Origin: Rhodocyclales bacterium
GTDB lineage: Bacteria; Pseudomonadota; Gammaproteobacteria; Burkholderiales; Rhodocyclaceae
Length of the DNA stretch: 64,000 bases
Direction: 5' to 3'
Assembly (NCBI GenBank): GCA_016235165.1
Contig: JACRLX010000021.1
Coordinates: forward strand, 310,001-374,000
Shown here: positions 1 to 8,576 of the stretch, in pieces
Position numbering within the stretch: position 1 is the stretch's first letter
Layout: the number at the start of each line of letters is the position of its first letter
The notes under the pieces: generated by a model
What the model was told of the DNA's origin: nothing
What the model saw: only the letters and a program-made list of their open reading frames with translations
Database searches by the model: none
Made by a program: the position numbers and the translations under genes

Positions 1-256
1 GTATGGCGTTGACCGGTCCGATCTTGATGTTGCCAACATGGCGGCCGCCCTCGGTCTCGAACAGTCCCATCAGGAATTCGCTGTCGCTCACACCCAGTTT
101 ATCGACATACGCAAGCAGGCTTTCGTAGGTATGGACGCCATGCCTGGCTTCCGTAAAGCGCACTACCTCGGGGTCGTTCATCCAGGCGACATAGCCGGCC
201 CCGACATCGGCCCGGGTCAGTCTGCGCAGATGCAGCCGTTCGGGGAAAACGTCCAG
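1..256 (-). CDS. GNAT family N-acetyltransferase, N-terminal part (gene runs off the left edge); PseH candidate
   Basis: The visible 85 residues read like the start of a RimJ/RimL-type acetyltransferase of polysaccharide loci: RLHLRRLTRADV, then YVAWMNDPEVVRFTE, and HVGNIKIGPVN at the edge. Such enzymes transfer an acyl group from acyl-CoA to an amine. In an operon with pseB and pseC this one could be the PseH-type step that acetylates the 4-amino sugar; that is inference. It follows the methyltransferase stop within 4 bases. No ATG, GTG or TTG lies in frame between the upstream in-frame stop and the core domain. The best start is a CTG at 256-254, 7 bases after a perfect AAGGAG (269-264). 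Confidence 0.7.
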   Translation of the reverse strand, partial: MDVFPERLHLRRLTRADVGAGYVAWMNDPEVVRFTEARHGVHTYESLLAYVDKLGVSDSEFLMGLFETEGGRHVGNIKIGPVNAI

Positions 257-260
257 CGGA

Positions 261-947
261 CTACTCCTTGACCGCGCTGACGATCCATTCGTTGATCCGG
301 CGTCCGAACAGCTTGTGCGCCGAAAACCCCGAATCGACCACTTTCAGGTGGGGGCTCACGAGATCCACGAATGCCTGCTCGGTCGGCAGGCAATAGCACC
401 GCACCGGCGGCTCGTTGCCTTTCATGCCCCGGAACAGGAATACGTTCGGCTCCACCTGTTCCTGGTTCGTCGAGAATTCCGAATCGTGGTCGTTGATATC
501 GAGAACCACCTTGCCGCCCGGCTTCAGCACGCGCCGGAATTCCGCTAGCAAGTGCTTCACCGCGGACTCGCCGCCCAGCAACGAAAGGATGCTGATGCCA
601 ACCACGAAATCGAAGCTTTCATCGGGATACGGAAGCGCACTTGCCTCGGGATCGATGCGCGACAGGTGCAGCCGTGACCTCAGCTCCGGGCGCGTCGCCA
701 GTTTCCGACCCACCAGGTCGATGGCACCCTGCGCCGCATCGACCGCCTCGACCTCATACCCGCATTCGAGCAGGTGGATCGTGTTTACTCCCGTGCCACA
801 GGCATATTCGAGCACCCGGCCGCGTCCGGGATGACCGAACAGCCAGTATTCGAGGCGAACCAGTTCGAGCGAGGGATAGCGCTTGTCCGATCCCGAGGCA
901 TACACGCCTTCCCACTTCTTGAGCACATCCGCTTGCACCAGTTTCAT
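261..947 (-). CDS. Class I SAM-dependent methyltransferase of the glycan operon
   Basis: A 228-residue Rossmann methyltransferase. Motif I is VLEYACGTGVNTIHLL; the acidic strand-2 end is VEAVDAA; the post-motif region has FDFVVGISILSLLGG and VLKPGGKVVLDIND. It probably O- or N-methylates a sugar or carrier-linked intermediate, but the acceptor cannot be read from sequence. I chose ATG 947 because GGAG sits 6 bases upstream; a TTG at 959 would add four residues but has no ribosome-binding site. It lies between the hydroxyacid dehydrogenase and the acetyltransferase, with gaps of 15 and 4 bases, so it belongs to the same operon. Confidence 0.8.
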   Translation of the reverse strand: MKLVQADVLKKWEGVYASGSDKRYPSLELVRLEYWLFGHPGRGRVLEYACGTGVNTIHLLECGYEVEAVDAAQGAIDLVGRKLATRPELRSRLHLSRIDPEASALPYPDESFDFVVGISILSLLGGESAVKHLLAEFRRVLKPGGKVVLDINDHDSEFSTNQEQVEPNVFLFRGMKGNEPPVRCYCLPTEQAFVDLVSPHLKVVDSGFSAHKLFGRRINEWIVSAVKE

Positions 948-962
948 CGAGTTCTCCAAGGC

Positions 963-1940
963 TCAGTAGCCCAGTTGCTTGTTGACGGGATTGAACAGGT
1001 TCTCGCCCCGCAGGTGGCGGGCGATGTTGTTGCGCACCAGTTCGAAGCTCCTGCGCCGATTGTGATCCGACGGTCCCGCCATGTGCGGCGTGATCAGGAC
1101 ATGGGGGTAGGACCAGAGGGGATGCGCGGCAGGCAGCGGCTCCGGATCGGTGACGTCGAGTCCGACTCCGCGGAACTTGCCGGCGGCGACCGCCTCGGTC
1201 AGCGCGGCCGTATCGACCACCGCACCGCGCGACACATTGACGAAAATGCTGTCGTTTTTCATCGCGGCAAAGTGGCTGCGATCGATCACCTGCAGGGTGC
1301 GCGCCGTGGTGGGCGCGGCGCAGACCACCACATCCGCGCGCGGCAGCTGGGCCAGGAAGTCCTCCGGTCCGTAGAACTCGTCGACCATCGAGAGCATTGG
1401 CGGCAGGTCGTTTGCTATGCCGATCACCGACATGCCGAATGCCTTGACGCGTTCGGCTACCAGCAGCCCGATGCCGCCGAGGCCGAACACCAGGCAGGTC
1501 TTCTTGCGCAGCTCTATCGCCCGCGGCATCTCCTGGCGCGGCTGCCCGCGCAGCAGGCGCGCCACGTTCCGCGACAGGGCAAGGATCAAGGCCACGGCGT
1601 GGTCGGCCACTTCGGGACCCTGAATGATGCGTCCGTTGGTGAACACGAACTCGCCATCGACGAACTCGGGGAAAATGAACTGTTCGACGCCCGCGCCGGT
1701 GCTGTGCACCCAGGCGAGCCGCGGTGCCCGCGCCAGAAGCTCTGCGGAAAAGATGTGCCGGGGACAGCCGACCAGCACGCTGGCGTCGGGCAAGGCAGCA
1801 AGGATCGCCTCGCGGTTGTCGTCCGCGGCGATGAAATCCGCCTCCGGAAAGGTGGCCGTCATTTCATCGATCCACTCCTGGGGAAAACCTGCCGACCTCA
1901 CCAGGAGGATCTTCGGTCTAGTCTGTGTGCCTGCGTGCAT
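963..1940 (-). CDS. D-isomer specific 2-hydroxyacid dehydrogenase
   Basis: A 325-residue NAD(P)-dependent dehydrogenase. The nucleotide-binding signature is FGLGGIGLLVAERV near residue 155. The catalytic set of the family is present: Arg in NVSRGAVVD, an acidic residue in DVTDPEPLP, and His in ITPHMAGPSD. Family members interconvert 2-keto acids and D-2-hydroxy acids. Inside a glycan operon it may supply a hydroxy-acyl decoration, or act on a sugar-acid precursor; this is inference only. The start ATG follows AGGAG by 5 bases, 9 bases after the AsnB-like gene stops. The length is normal for the family. Confidence 0.78.
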   Translation of the reverse strand: MHAGTQTRPKILLVRSAGFPQEWIDEMTATFPEADFIAADDNREAILAALPDASVLVGCPRHIFSAELLARAPRLAWVHSTGAGVEQFIFPEFVDGEFVFTNGRIIQGPEVADHAVALILALSRNVARLLRGQPRQEMPRAIELRKKTCLVFGLGGIGLLVAERVKAFGMSVIGIANDLPPMLSMVDEFYGPEDFLAQLPRADVVVCAAPTTARTLQVIDRSHFAAMKNDSIFVNVSRGAVVDTAALTEAVAAGKFRGVGLDVTDPEPLPAAHPLWSYPHVLITPHMAGPSDHNRRRSFELVRNNIARHLRGENLFNPVNKQLGY

Positions 1941-1949
1941 TCCTGCTCC

Positions 1950-3878
1950 TCAGTCAATGTGCGATTCGTACCATTCGGCGACGCTCCAGAGCTTCCAGAG
2001 AAGATTGCTGAACGAGCAGGTCTCCTCTTCTCTCTGGGCGTCGACCAGCGCCGCCATGAAGCGCGGGTCCAAGGCGCCGCTGCGCAGATAGGCGCCTTCC
2101 ATGAGCATCGCCCGCATCCGCGCGAAATTGCGGAAGAACAGGCTCTTGTAGGCCGGCTGGCCGAAATCCAGGCCCGCCCCCTTGAAGTGTTCGCGCCGCG
2201 CCGCGGGCAGGCCGAACGGCGACTTGGGTCTGTCGAGGGCCTCGCCGGGAAGGACGCCGGACATCACCTTGCGCAGCATGTACTTGGTGCTGCCGTCACC
2301 GATCCGCTGTCGCATCGGCATGCGATACATCAGCCGCACCAGGGCGTCGGAAAGGAAGGGAAAGCGCATCTCGACGCCCTCGCCCATCGACGGGCCTTCC
2401 GCGCGCCGCAGGAGGTTCTCCGGCACCTTCTGTGCATAGTCGATGTAGATCAACTGCTGGTCGAGTTCCGCTGCCGCCCCGCCCTCGGCTGTGGTCTCGG
2501 CGACAAGGCCGCGCACTAGGTCCTTCACCGACCGGGTCGTCTTCGCCGCCGCGCCGAACAGTTCACCCCGGGCATTGTCCCAGTCGATGTTGGCGCCGCC
2601 GCCAAGGAATATGTCGGAGAGCATGCAGGGCCGGTCGCCAAGGGCCGTCGCGTAATCGCCGCGCAGGTAGTAGCGTTCGCCAAGCCAGGCAAACTCCGGG
2701 ATCATCCGGGCCACCACGGCCATATAGTGATCGTAGCCGAAGAACATCTCGTCGGCACCTTCACCGGAAAGGGCGACATTGACCCCGGATGCCGCTGCCG
2801 TGCGCGCCAGCCGCTGGACGACACTGTCGATGACACTGGAGGTCGGCAGGTCGAACTTGCCGAGGTCGGCGACGACGTCATCGACCGAAACGATGATCTC
2901 GTGGTGCTCCGTCTGGTAATGCTTCGCCATGCGGCCGGCGAAAGCAACTTCGCCGATTGCCCTGCCCGATTCGGCATGGGCGAATCCCGCGGAAAACGTC
3001 TGGATGGCCAGACCGGGATGAATCTTTCTCAACAGCGCGAGCACGGTCAGGGAATCGATTCCGCCGGAAAGATAGATTCCGACTTCCTTGTCGCCCAGCA
3101 TGCACTCCTTGACCGAGGTTTCAAGGGCTTCCCGTATCGCCTCGACCCATTCCCGCTCGTCCAGCGAGCGGTCGACCGAGAAGAAGTCGTCTCCGGGCAC
3201 ATAAAAGCGGCGGCGTTGCGGCGGGGTGCCCACGTCGCCGCCGAGCGCAAACCCGGCCCTCAGGTGGCTGACGCCCTCAAAGAAAGTCCGCTCGTCGCCG
3301 GTCGAATCCTGGATCACGAAGTCGGCGAAGGCCTGGGTGTCCATGCGCCGCGACAGGCCAGGTTGTGCGAACAGGGACTGCGGCGTCGAGCCGAGCACCA
3401 GATGCCCGTGGTGCTCGGCGTGGAACAGGGGCGAAATTCCGTGTGAATCGCGCGCCGCGAGAAACCGCTTCGCCACCGTGTCGTAGCAGACGAAGGCAAA
3501 CTGGCCTTCGAGCCGCGGCAGCACCGCCTCGCCCCAGACCCGAACCGCATTCGCCAGCACCTCCGTGTCGTTGTTGCTGACGAAGGTACAGCCCGCCGCC
3601 TCGAGCTCGCGGCGTAGTCGCCGGTGATTGAAGATTTCGCCGTTCATGACCGCAACCACGCGGCGGTCGTGACTCCAGCAGGGCTGGTTGGCCAGCGGCC
3701 TGGCATCCTGGGTCGCGAGACGCCGGTTGACCAGGCCCACCGTGCCGTCCTCGGAAATCCAGATGCCGCAGGCATCGGGACCGCGGCCGGCGAGGGCCTC
3801 GGCCATCGCCTCCAGCACGGGTCGGTCAACCCGTGGGGACCCACCACCTGTTGCGATGATCGCGCCTATTCCACACAT
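1950..3878 (-). CDS. AsnB-like glutamine-hydrolysing amidotransferase
   Basis: A 642-residue asparagine synthase (glutamine-hydrolysing) family protein. It begins MCGIGAII, so the processed Cys1 nucleophile of the class II glutaminase domain fixes the start. RGPDACGIW and the NGEIFNHRRLR segment continue that domain. The ATP pyrophosphatase domain starts near residue 250 with the PP-loop GIYLSGGIDS, followed by GEGADEMFFGYDHY. Relatives in O-antigen clusters (for example WbpS of Pseudomonas aeruginosa O6) amidate uronic acids; that role fits the uronic-acid genes upstream in this operon. It starts 2 bases after the preceding stop, so translation is probably coupled. An ordinary asparagine synthetase role cannot be excluded. 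Confidence 0.85.
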   Translation of the reverse strand: MCGIGAIIATGGGSPRVDRPVLEAMAEALAGRGPDACGIWISEDGTVGLVNRRLATQDARPLANQPCWSHDRRVVAVMNGEIFNHRRLRRELEAAGCTFVSNNDTEVLANAVRVWGEAVLPRLEGQFAFVCYDTVAKRFLAARDSHGISPLFHAEHHGHLVLGSTPQSLFAQPGLSRRMDTQAFADFVIQDSTGDERTFFEGVSHLRAGFALGGDVGTPPQRRRFYVPGDDFFSVDRSLDEREWVEAIREALETSVKECMLGDKEVGIYLSGGIDSLTVLALLRKIHPGLAIQTFSAGFAHAESGRAIGEVAFAGRMAKHYQTEHHEIIVSVDDVVADLGKFDLPTSSVIDSVVQRLARTAAASGVNVALSGEGADEMFFGYDHYMAVVARMIPEFAWLGERYYLRGDYATALGDRPCMLSDIFLGGGANIDWDNARGELFGAAAKTTRSVKDLVRGLVAETTAEGGAAAELDQQLIYIDYAQKVPENLLRRAEGPSMGEGVEMRFPFLSDALVRLMYRMPMRQRIGDGSTKYMLRKVMSGVLPGEALDRPKSPFGLPAARREHFKGAGLDFGQPAYKSLFFRNFARMRAMLMEGAYLRSGALDPRFMAALVDAQREEETCSFSNLLWKLWSVAEWYESHID

Positions 3879-3880
3879 GC

Positions 3881-5713
3881 TCAGACACCCGCTTTCAATA
3901 TCGCCCGCACCGCGCCGATCGGTTCCTGGAGACAGGCTGCCCCGCGATCCGGCAGGACGGCGGCACGCAAGCCGGGCACCGACGGCAGGCCCAGGCGCAG
4001 CCCTTCGATCACGCTGGGAGTCCATTCGAAGTCGAGAAAGACGTAGGGCATTCCCGAGCCATCGACCCAGCCCAGCGTGCTCTGCGTGCTCGCGGTCACG
4101 CTGAGGTCCGCGGCAAACCTGACGAAGCGGAAATCGATGTCGCCGACGATCCGCAGGTTGGAATGCTCGGCGACCAGGTCGGAAAAGTCGTAAGTGTCCG
4201 CATAGCGCTGCGTGGGATACAGCTTGAGTATCACCACAGAACGCGGGAAGGCCCTGCACAGCGTCATCGTGATATCCCGGGTCTTCTGCATGAATTGCAG
4301 GTCGTTGTCTTGGCTGGGGCCGTAGATGAAGTTGTTGCGTTCGAGATCCGGCACGATCATGACGACGTGCTGATCGGGGGCGATGCCCAGCAGTTGCCTG
4401 CCAAGGCGACGCTGCAGACCGCGGACCAGTGGCCTGGCGGTAACCCTGGGCAGGCCGACCGCGTGCATTTCCTGTCCGGGCGCATGCAGTCGGACCGCCT
4501 CGATGGCGCGGGAGCAGTGATAAAAGGCGCGGTCCGCCGCCAACATGCCGGCCTGGCGCGCCTCGGACAGGCTCCATTCGGAAAGTCCCAACGTGACGCC
4601 GTGGTCGAATGCGCACACGGACGTCCGGCGCCACGAGCAGTATCCGTAGAAGGCGCCTTCCAGAGGGCTGGTCAACGCGTTCGACAGAATCTCGTCGCCA
4701 GGGCGAACCCCCGCCAGGCTCTTCTCAAACCCGAGCGCCAGCGCGTCGAGGTTGCGGTGAAGAATTTCCAGGAAGGCAAGGCAGCGCTCAACCGTCAGCT
4801 CGAACGCGGCCCCGAACTCGGGCAGGCACTTCACCGCATGCACATCGAGAGCCTCGCGCAAGCCTTGGTTCAAACGCAGGGCAACGGAGTCGCCATCGGG
4901 CAGCCCGTGGATCTCGGCACCACCGAGGTCGACCCGCGGCAGGGCAGGCAGGAAAGCCAGCCGGACGCCGCCCATGAGCAGCCCGGCCGTGGCTTCCTGG
5001 ATCAGCTCGCACTCCTTGTGCACCCACAGCGTCCGGCCGGCCAGGAAGGGACGCAGGCTGATGCCGCGCCGGGGCAATACGCCGCGCCGATGCAGATGCT
5101 TCCAGGCCTTGAAAAGCAGCGAGCCCCAGGTATTGTTGATCAGGCTGAGGACCTTCTCCACGCCCTCCAGCCGGCGGTGCCGGATGCGCGTTTCGAGCTG
5201 CGATGCCTCGCCAGGCGGCAGCTCGTGCTGCACGACCCGAATCCCGGCGGAAGCGAGCTTGCCCGCCAGCATGGCGAACACCGTATCGATGCGGCCAAAG
5301 TTCAGCGCAAACGACTCAAGCGCCGGTGCGCGCGGATTCCCGACACAGACCACAGGCTCGGAGCCAGCTGCGGCCACGATCCGCGAGAGCAGTTTCGCCT
5401 TGTAGAGCAGGACGAAGGCCAACCGGGTCAGCTGGAGCGCCAGCACGAATCGAAAATGCACGAATCGCGCCCAGGCGCAATTCGCCTGGTACCAAGCGCA
5501 AAAGCCGTCGCCGAAATCGCGTGCCGCGCGTGCCAGGGCATCGAACTCGGCCTGGGCGAGTCCTTCTTCCGGCGAGCGCACGCTCTCCCCCAGTCCGGGC
5601 AACTGCTGTAGGAGGAAAGGCGACGTCGTCCACCAAACTCGGGCTCCCGTCGGGTCTGCCGCCCGTACCGATTCGTAGGCGGCGAAGCTCTCGATCACGG
5701 TGTGGACGGCCAT
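3881..5713 (-). CDS. Unrecognised 610-residue glycan-operon protein, possibly a GT-B-like transferase
   Basis: I do not recognise a named family. The start MAVHTVIES follows the aldo/keto reductase stop by 4 bases. The N-terminal third is helical with no signal peptide. The middle has FDHGVTLGLSEWSL, reminiscent of the QHG-type acceptor segment of surface-carbohydrate transferases. The C-terminal half has VVMIVPDLERNNFIYGPS, then VVILKLYPTQRYADTYDFSD, and SVTASTQSTLGWVDGSGMP followed by YVFLDFEW. That alternation resembles the nucleotide-binding half of GT-B glycosyltransferases and capsule biosynthesis proteins. Its place inside the operon supports a role in assembling or transferring an unusual sugar. 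Function unproven. Confidence 0.55.
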   Translation of the reverse strand: MAVHTVIESFAAYESVRAADPTGARVWWTTSPFLLQQLPGLGESVRSPEEGLAQAEFDALARAARDFGDGFCAWYQANCAWARFVHFRFVLALQLTRLAFVLLYKAKLLSRIVAAAGSEPVVCVGNPRAPALESFALNFGRIDTVFAMLAGKLASAGIRVVQHELPPGEASQLETRIRHRRLEGVEKVLSLINNTWGSLLFKAWKHLHRRGVLPRRGISLRPFLAGRTLWVHKECELIQEATAGLLMGGVRLAFLPALPRVDLGGAEIHGLPDGDSVALRLNQGLREALDVHAVKCLPEFGAAFELTVERCLAFLEILHRNLDALALGFEKSLAGVRPGDEILSNALTSPLEGAFYGYCSWRRTSVCAFDHGVTLGLSEWSLSEARQAGMLAADRAFYHCSRAIEAVRLHAPGQEMHAVGLPRVTARPLVRGLQRRLGRQLLGIAPDQHVVMIVPDLERNNFIYGPSQDNDLQFMQKTRDITMTLCRAFPRSVVILKLYPTQRYADTYDFSDLVAEHSNLRIVGDIDFRFVRFAADLSVTASTQSTLGWVDGSGMPYVFLDFEWTPSVIEGLRLGLPSVPGLRAAVLPDRGAACLQEPIGAVRAILKAGV

Positions 5714-5717
5714 GTCT

Positions 5718-6638
5718 TCAGTGCAGTTGCCAGCATGACGGATTGACGAATTTTTCGTCGTCAAGCGCAAAGCGTGAAAAATCGATTGCCCCGAAACTGC
5801 CGCAGGCAAAGTCGTGGATATTCGTTGCGAGGTGTTCCGGCCCATCCACTCCAACCAGAACGACGTCCGCACCAATCGAGGAAGCAAACGCCAATGCCCC
5901 CTGCGCGGGACTCAAACCGGCATCTTGCAATGCCCCTCTCCATTCCTCCAGGTCCCGGCGAATCGGCGCGAAATAGCTTGGCAAGGCTGCGGGTGCGAGC
6001 AACAGCAGCCCCTGCAGGAAAACCGAGCGCACATGAACCTCGACGCCCCGGCGCTTCAAGCGCTCGATCTGCCCTCCGCTGAGCAGACGCTGGTCGAGGA
6101 CGTTGACCGGCACCTGCACCAGATCGATGTCGAAGCGCGAGAGCGCCGCGTCGATGTCTTCGCCGCGATAGGCCGACAGCCCGATCCGCTCTACCCGGCC
6201 CTCATCCTTGAGCCGGCTCATTTCGGCATAGGTCTCCTCCCCTTGCGCACCGAGCAGGTCTGCCGCATGGTGCGCCAGGAGTCCGTACAACGACGGCATG
6301 CGCAGGCGCTCCAGCGAGCGCATGAATCCCGAACGGACCACGTCCCGCGCATCGGCGCCGGGGTGTGCCTTCAGCGGCGGCGTCTTGGTAACCACGCACC
6401 ACCCGGCACGCGGTTCCAGGCAGTCGCCCAGCACCGTTTCCGATTCACCGTAGGCGGCGGCCGTGTCGAGGAGGCGGATACCGTTCCGCTCCGCCATGGC
6501 GATGATCGCCCTGACCTCATCCCGGCTGGTCCTGCCGCCTGCATTGGCAATGCCGTAGTCCATGCCGAACTGCACCGTACCCAGCCCCAGCCGTGTGGCG
6601 GACCTCGTTTCGCTGTCTTGAGCGACGACCAGCATCAC
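5718..6638 (-). CDS. Aldo/keto reductase of the glycan operon
   Basis: A 306-residue (beta/alpha)8 oxidoreductase. The active-site elements are visible in order: LGLGTVQFGMDYGIAN, Asp and Tyr in LLDTAAAYGESE (about residues 58-69), Lys in VVTKTP and His in LLAHHAADL. Related reductases occur in sialic, legionaminic and pseudaminic acid loci, where they are thought to modify the sugar or its side chain. GTG at 6638 overlaps the pseC stop by 4 bases, and the next codon is an ATG (6635); either may initiate. The tight overlap implies co-translation with PseC. Confidence 0.8.
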   Translation of the reverse strand: MMLVVAQDSETRSATRLGLGTVQFGMDYGIANAGGRTSRDEVRAIIAMAERNGIRLLDTAAAYGESETVLGDCLEPRAGWCVVTKTPPLKAHPGADARDVVRSGFMRSLERLRMPSLYGLLAHHAADLLGAQGEETYAEMSRLKDEGRVERIGLSAYRGEDIDAALSRFDIDLVQVPVNVLDQRLLSGGQIERLKRRGVEVHVRSVFLQGLLLLAPAALPSYFAPIRRDLEEWRGALQDAGLSPAQGALAFASSIGADVVLVGVDGPEHLATNIHDFACGSFGAIDFSRFALDDEKFVNPSCWQLH

Positions 6639-7804
6639 GATGCCAGGGCAGCCGCCAGCGCACCGATGACGCGGTCCTGGCCAGCGACATCGAGCGAAGG
6701 AAACAGGGGCAGGCTCAGGGCAGACCGATAGTGGCGTTCCGCTTCCGGGAACATCCCCTCCGCAAAACCCATTGCCTGGAAATACGGCTGGGTATGCACC
6801 GGAATGTAATGCAGGGCTACACCGATGCCCTCATGCCGCATTGCGCCGAAGACCCTGTCGCGCAATCCGCCGCCGTCGGACGACTCGATGCGAACCACGT
6901 AAAGGTGAACCGAGGAGCGATTTCCCGCATCGCGCCGCGGCACCCGCAATGGCAGTTTCCCGAAGGCGGCATCGTACCTGTCGGCCAGGGCATTGCGGCG
7001 CGATACAAACTCGTCGAGGCGACGCATCTGGCTCAGGCCCAGCGCGGCGTGGATATCCGTCATCCGGTAGTTGAAGCCGAGGGCGATCTGCTGGTAGTAC
7101 CAGGGGCCATCCGGCGCGTGCGTCATGCGTTGCGGATCGCGGGTGATGCCGTGGCTGCGCAGGAGTTCCATACGTTCCGCCAGATCGCGACGCCTGGTCA
7201 GCGCCATGCCTCCTTCGCCGCTGGTGACGATCTTCACCGGATGGAAGCTGAACACCGTGACGTCGCTATACCTGCAATTGCCAACGGTGTCGCCGCGATA
7301 GCGGGCCCCGATCGCATGCGACGCATCCTCGATCACGGCAAATCCGTACTCGGCGGCAAGCGCAGCGATGGCCTGCATGTCACACGGCTCGCCGGAGAAA
7401 TGAACCGGTATCACGACTTTCGGCAAGCCACCCGCTCTGCGTGCCTGTTCCAGTTTTTCACCCAGGCAGGCGACGCTCATGTTGCAGCTGTGCGGATCGA
7501 TGTCGACGAAGTCCACATCGGCGCCGCAGTACAAGGCGCAATTGGCACTGGCAACGAAGGTGTTCGGGGCAGTCCATACCCGATCGCCGGGACCGACGCC
7601 GAGCGCCAGGCAGGCCAGGTGCAGCGCGCTGGTTGCGCTATTGACGGCAACCGCGTGGTCAACCCCGCAGTAGTGGGCGACTGCCGCCTCGAAGGCAGGT
7701 ACCGTCGGTCCCTGGGTCAGGAAGTCCGAACGCAGGATTTCGACGACGGCAGCCACGTCATGCTCGTCGATATCGTGCCGCCCGTAGGGAATGGGATCAC
7801 GCAT
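6635..7804 (-). CDS. pseC: UDP-4-amino-4,6-dideoxy-N-acetyl-beta-L-altrosamine transaminase
   Basis: A 389-residue DegT/DnrJ/EryC1/StrS PLP aminotransferase. It begins MRDPIPYGRHDIDEHDV and has SDFLTQGPTVPAFE, both typical of PseC. The PLP lysine is in FSFHPVKIVTSGEGG near residue 183. It transfers an amino group from glutamate to C4 of the 4-keto sugar made by PseB, the second step toward pseudaminic acid. Its first 8 bases overlap the end of the sulfotransferase gene. Length matches PseC. A related 4-aminotransferase of another 6-deoxy-amino-sugar path is the main alternative. Confidence 0.9.
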   Translation of the reverse strand: MRDPIPYGRHDIDEHDVAAVVEILRSDFLTQGPTVPAFEAAVAHYCGVDHAVAVNSATSALHLACLALGVGPGDRVWTAPNTFVASANCALYCGADVDFVDIDPHSCNMSVACLGEKLEQARRAGGLPKVVIPVHFSGEPCDMQAIAALAAEYGFAVIEDASHAIGARYRGDTVGNCRYSDVTVFSFHPVKIVTSGEGGMALTRRRDLAERMELLRSHGITRDPQRMTHAPDGPWYYQQIALGFNYRMTDIHAALGLSQMRRLDEFVSRRNALADRYDAAFGKLPLRVPRRDAGNRSSVHLYVVRIESSDGGGLRDRVFGAMRHEGIGVALHYIPVHTQPYFQAMGFAEGMFPEAERHYRSALSLPLFPSLDVAGQDRVIGALAAALAS

Positions 7805-8546
7805 CGGGGGACTCGGGGACCTGGATTTTTCCGGACGACAGCGCTTCGGTCAGCCGGCCCAATTTTCCGAACAGCAACTGGTCGCGAGGATCCAGCTTCC
7901 ATCCCCGCAGGATGGTCCGCAGCGTGCCGTTGGGGATGAGCCTGTTCACCATCCTCGCGAGGGCAATGGTCAAGGTGCCATAACGGGAGACATTGTGGCT
8001 TCCGGATTTTTCGAGCGCGGGAACATCCGCGCCGATGAAGGCGCACAGGTCGCCGAGGAACCTGGCTCGATCCTCGCGCAACTGTTCCTGCGAAAGTACC
8101 AGGAGTTTCACGCCACGCGCACCCAGACGCTCCTCGAGTTCGACGCGGACATTTTTCCAGCGCGCGAGCCCGGTGTTGGTCCGGCACCAGTCTTCGATCG
8201 ACGACACCCCGCCTTCCTTGATCGTCTGAAAGTACAGCGAGCGCGTCCATGACCGGAATTCCCTGACGACCAGGATCACGTGGGTGATCGCGAACAGTTC
8301 GATCAGAAAGTCGAGCCGTTCGTAGTTGGGCCCTTCCGTCAGGGGATACGGCCAGCCCAGGCCACCTTCGGTCGAGATCAGCGGAATTTTCGCCAGGTCC
8401 GCATCGCCGCGCCGAAGGTAGTTGCCGAGTGCGAAGCCCTCCAGGTAATTGACGCCGGCAAGCGCGGGAAAGACCGTCTTCTGGAGAAAGGTCGAGCCCG
8501 ACTTGTGCAAGCCCACATGCATTACCCTGGCCGGCATGCTCGTCAT
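7797..8546 (-). CDS. Sulfotransferase family protein
   Basis: A PAPS-type sulfotransferase fold. MHVGLHKSGSTFLQ near the N-terminus is the 5'-phosphosulfate binding loop. ILVVREFRSWTRSLY near residue 92 matches the 3'-phosphate binding strand and helix with its conserved Arg and Ser. The C-terminus has GSHNVSRYG. It would move a sulfuryl group from PAPS onto a hydroxyl or amine, presumably of the glycan encoded around it. Starts are ambiguous: GTG 8558, ATG 8546 (used here, GGAG 11 bases upstream) and ATG 8537 are all in frame before the conserved loop. It sits between pseB and pseC, an unusual location. Confidence 0.75.
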   Translation of the reverse strand: MTSMPARVMHVGLHKSGSTFLQKTVFPALAGVNYLEGFALGNYLRRGDADLAKIPLISTEGGLGWPYPLTEGPNYERLDFLIELFAITHVILVVREFRSWTRSLYFQTIKEGGVSSIEDWCRTNTGLARWKNVRVELEERLGARGVKLLVLSQEQLREDRARFLGDLCAFIGADVPALEKSGSHNVSRYGTLTIALARMVNRLIPNGTLRTILRGWKLDPRDQLLFGKLGRLTEALSSGKIQVPESPDA

Positions 8547-8576
8547 CCCGAGTTTCACTCCCGAACCTGTCAGTCC

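Noticed and set aside
3879-4634. N-terminal extension of the AsnB-like gene by about 250 residues
   Set aside because: The extension lies inside the upstream gene, and the glutaminase Cys must directly follow the initiator Met as in MCGIG.
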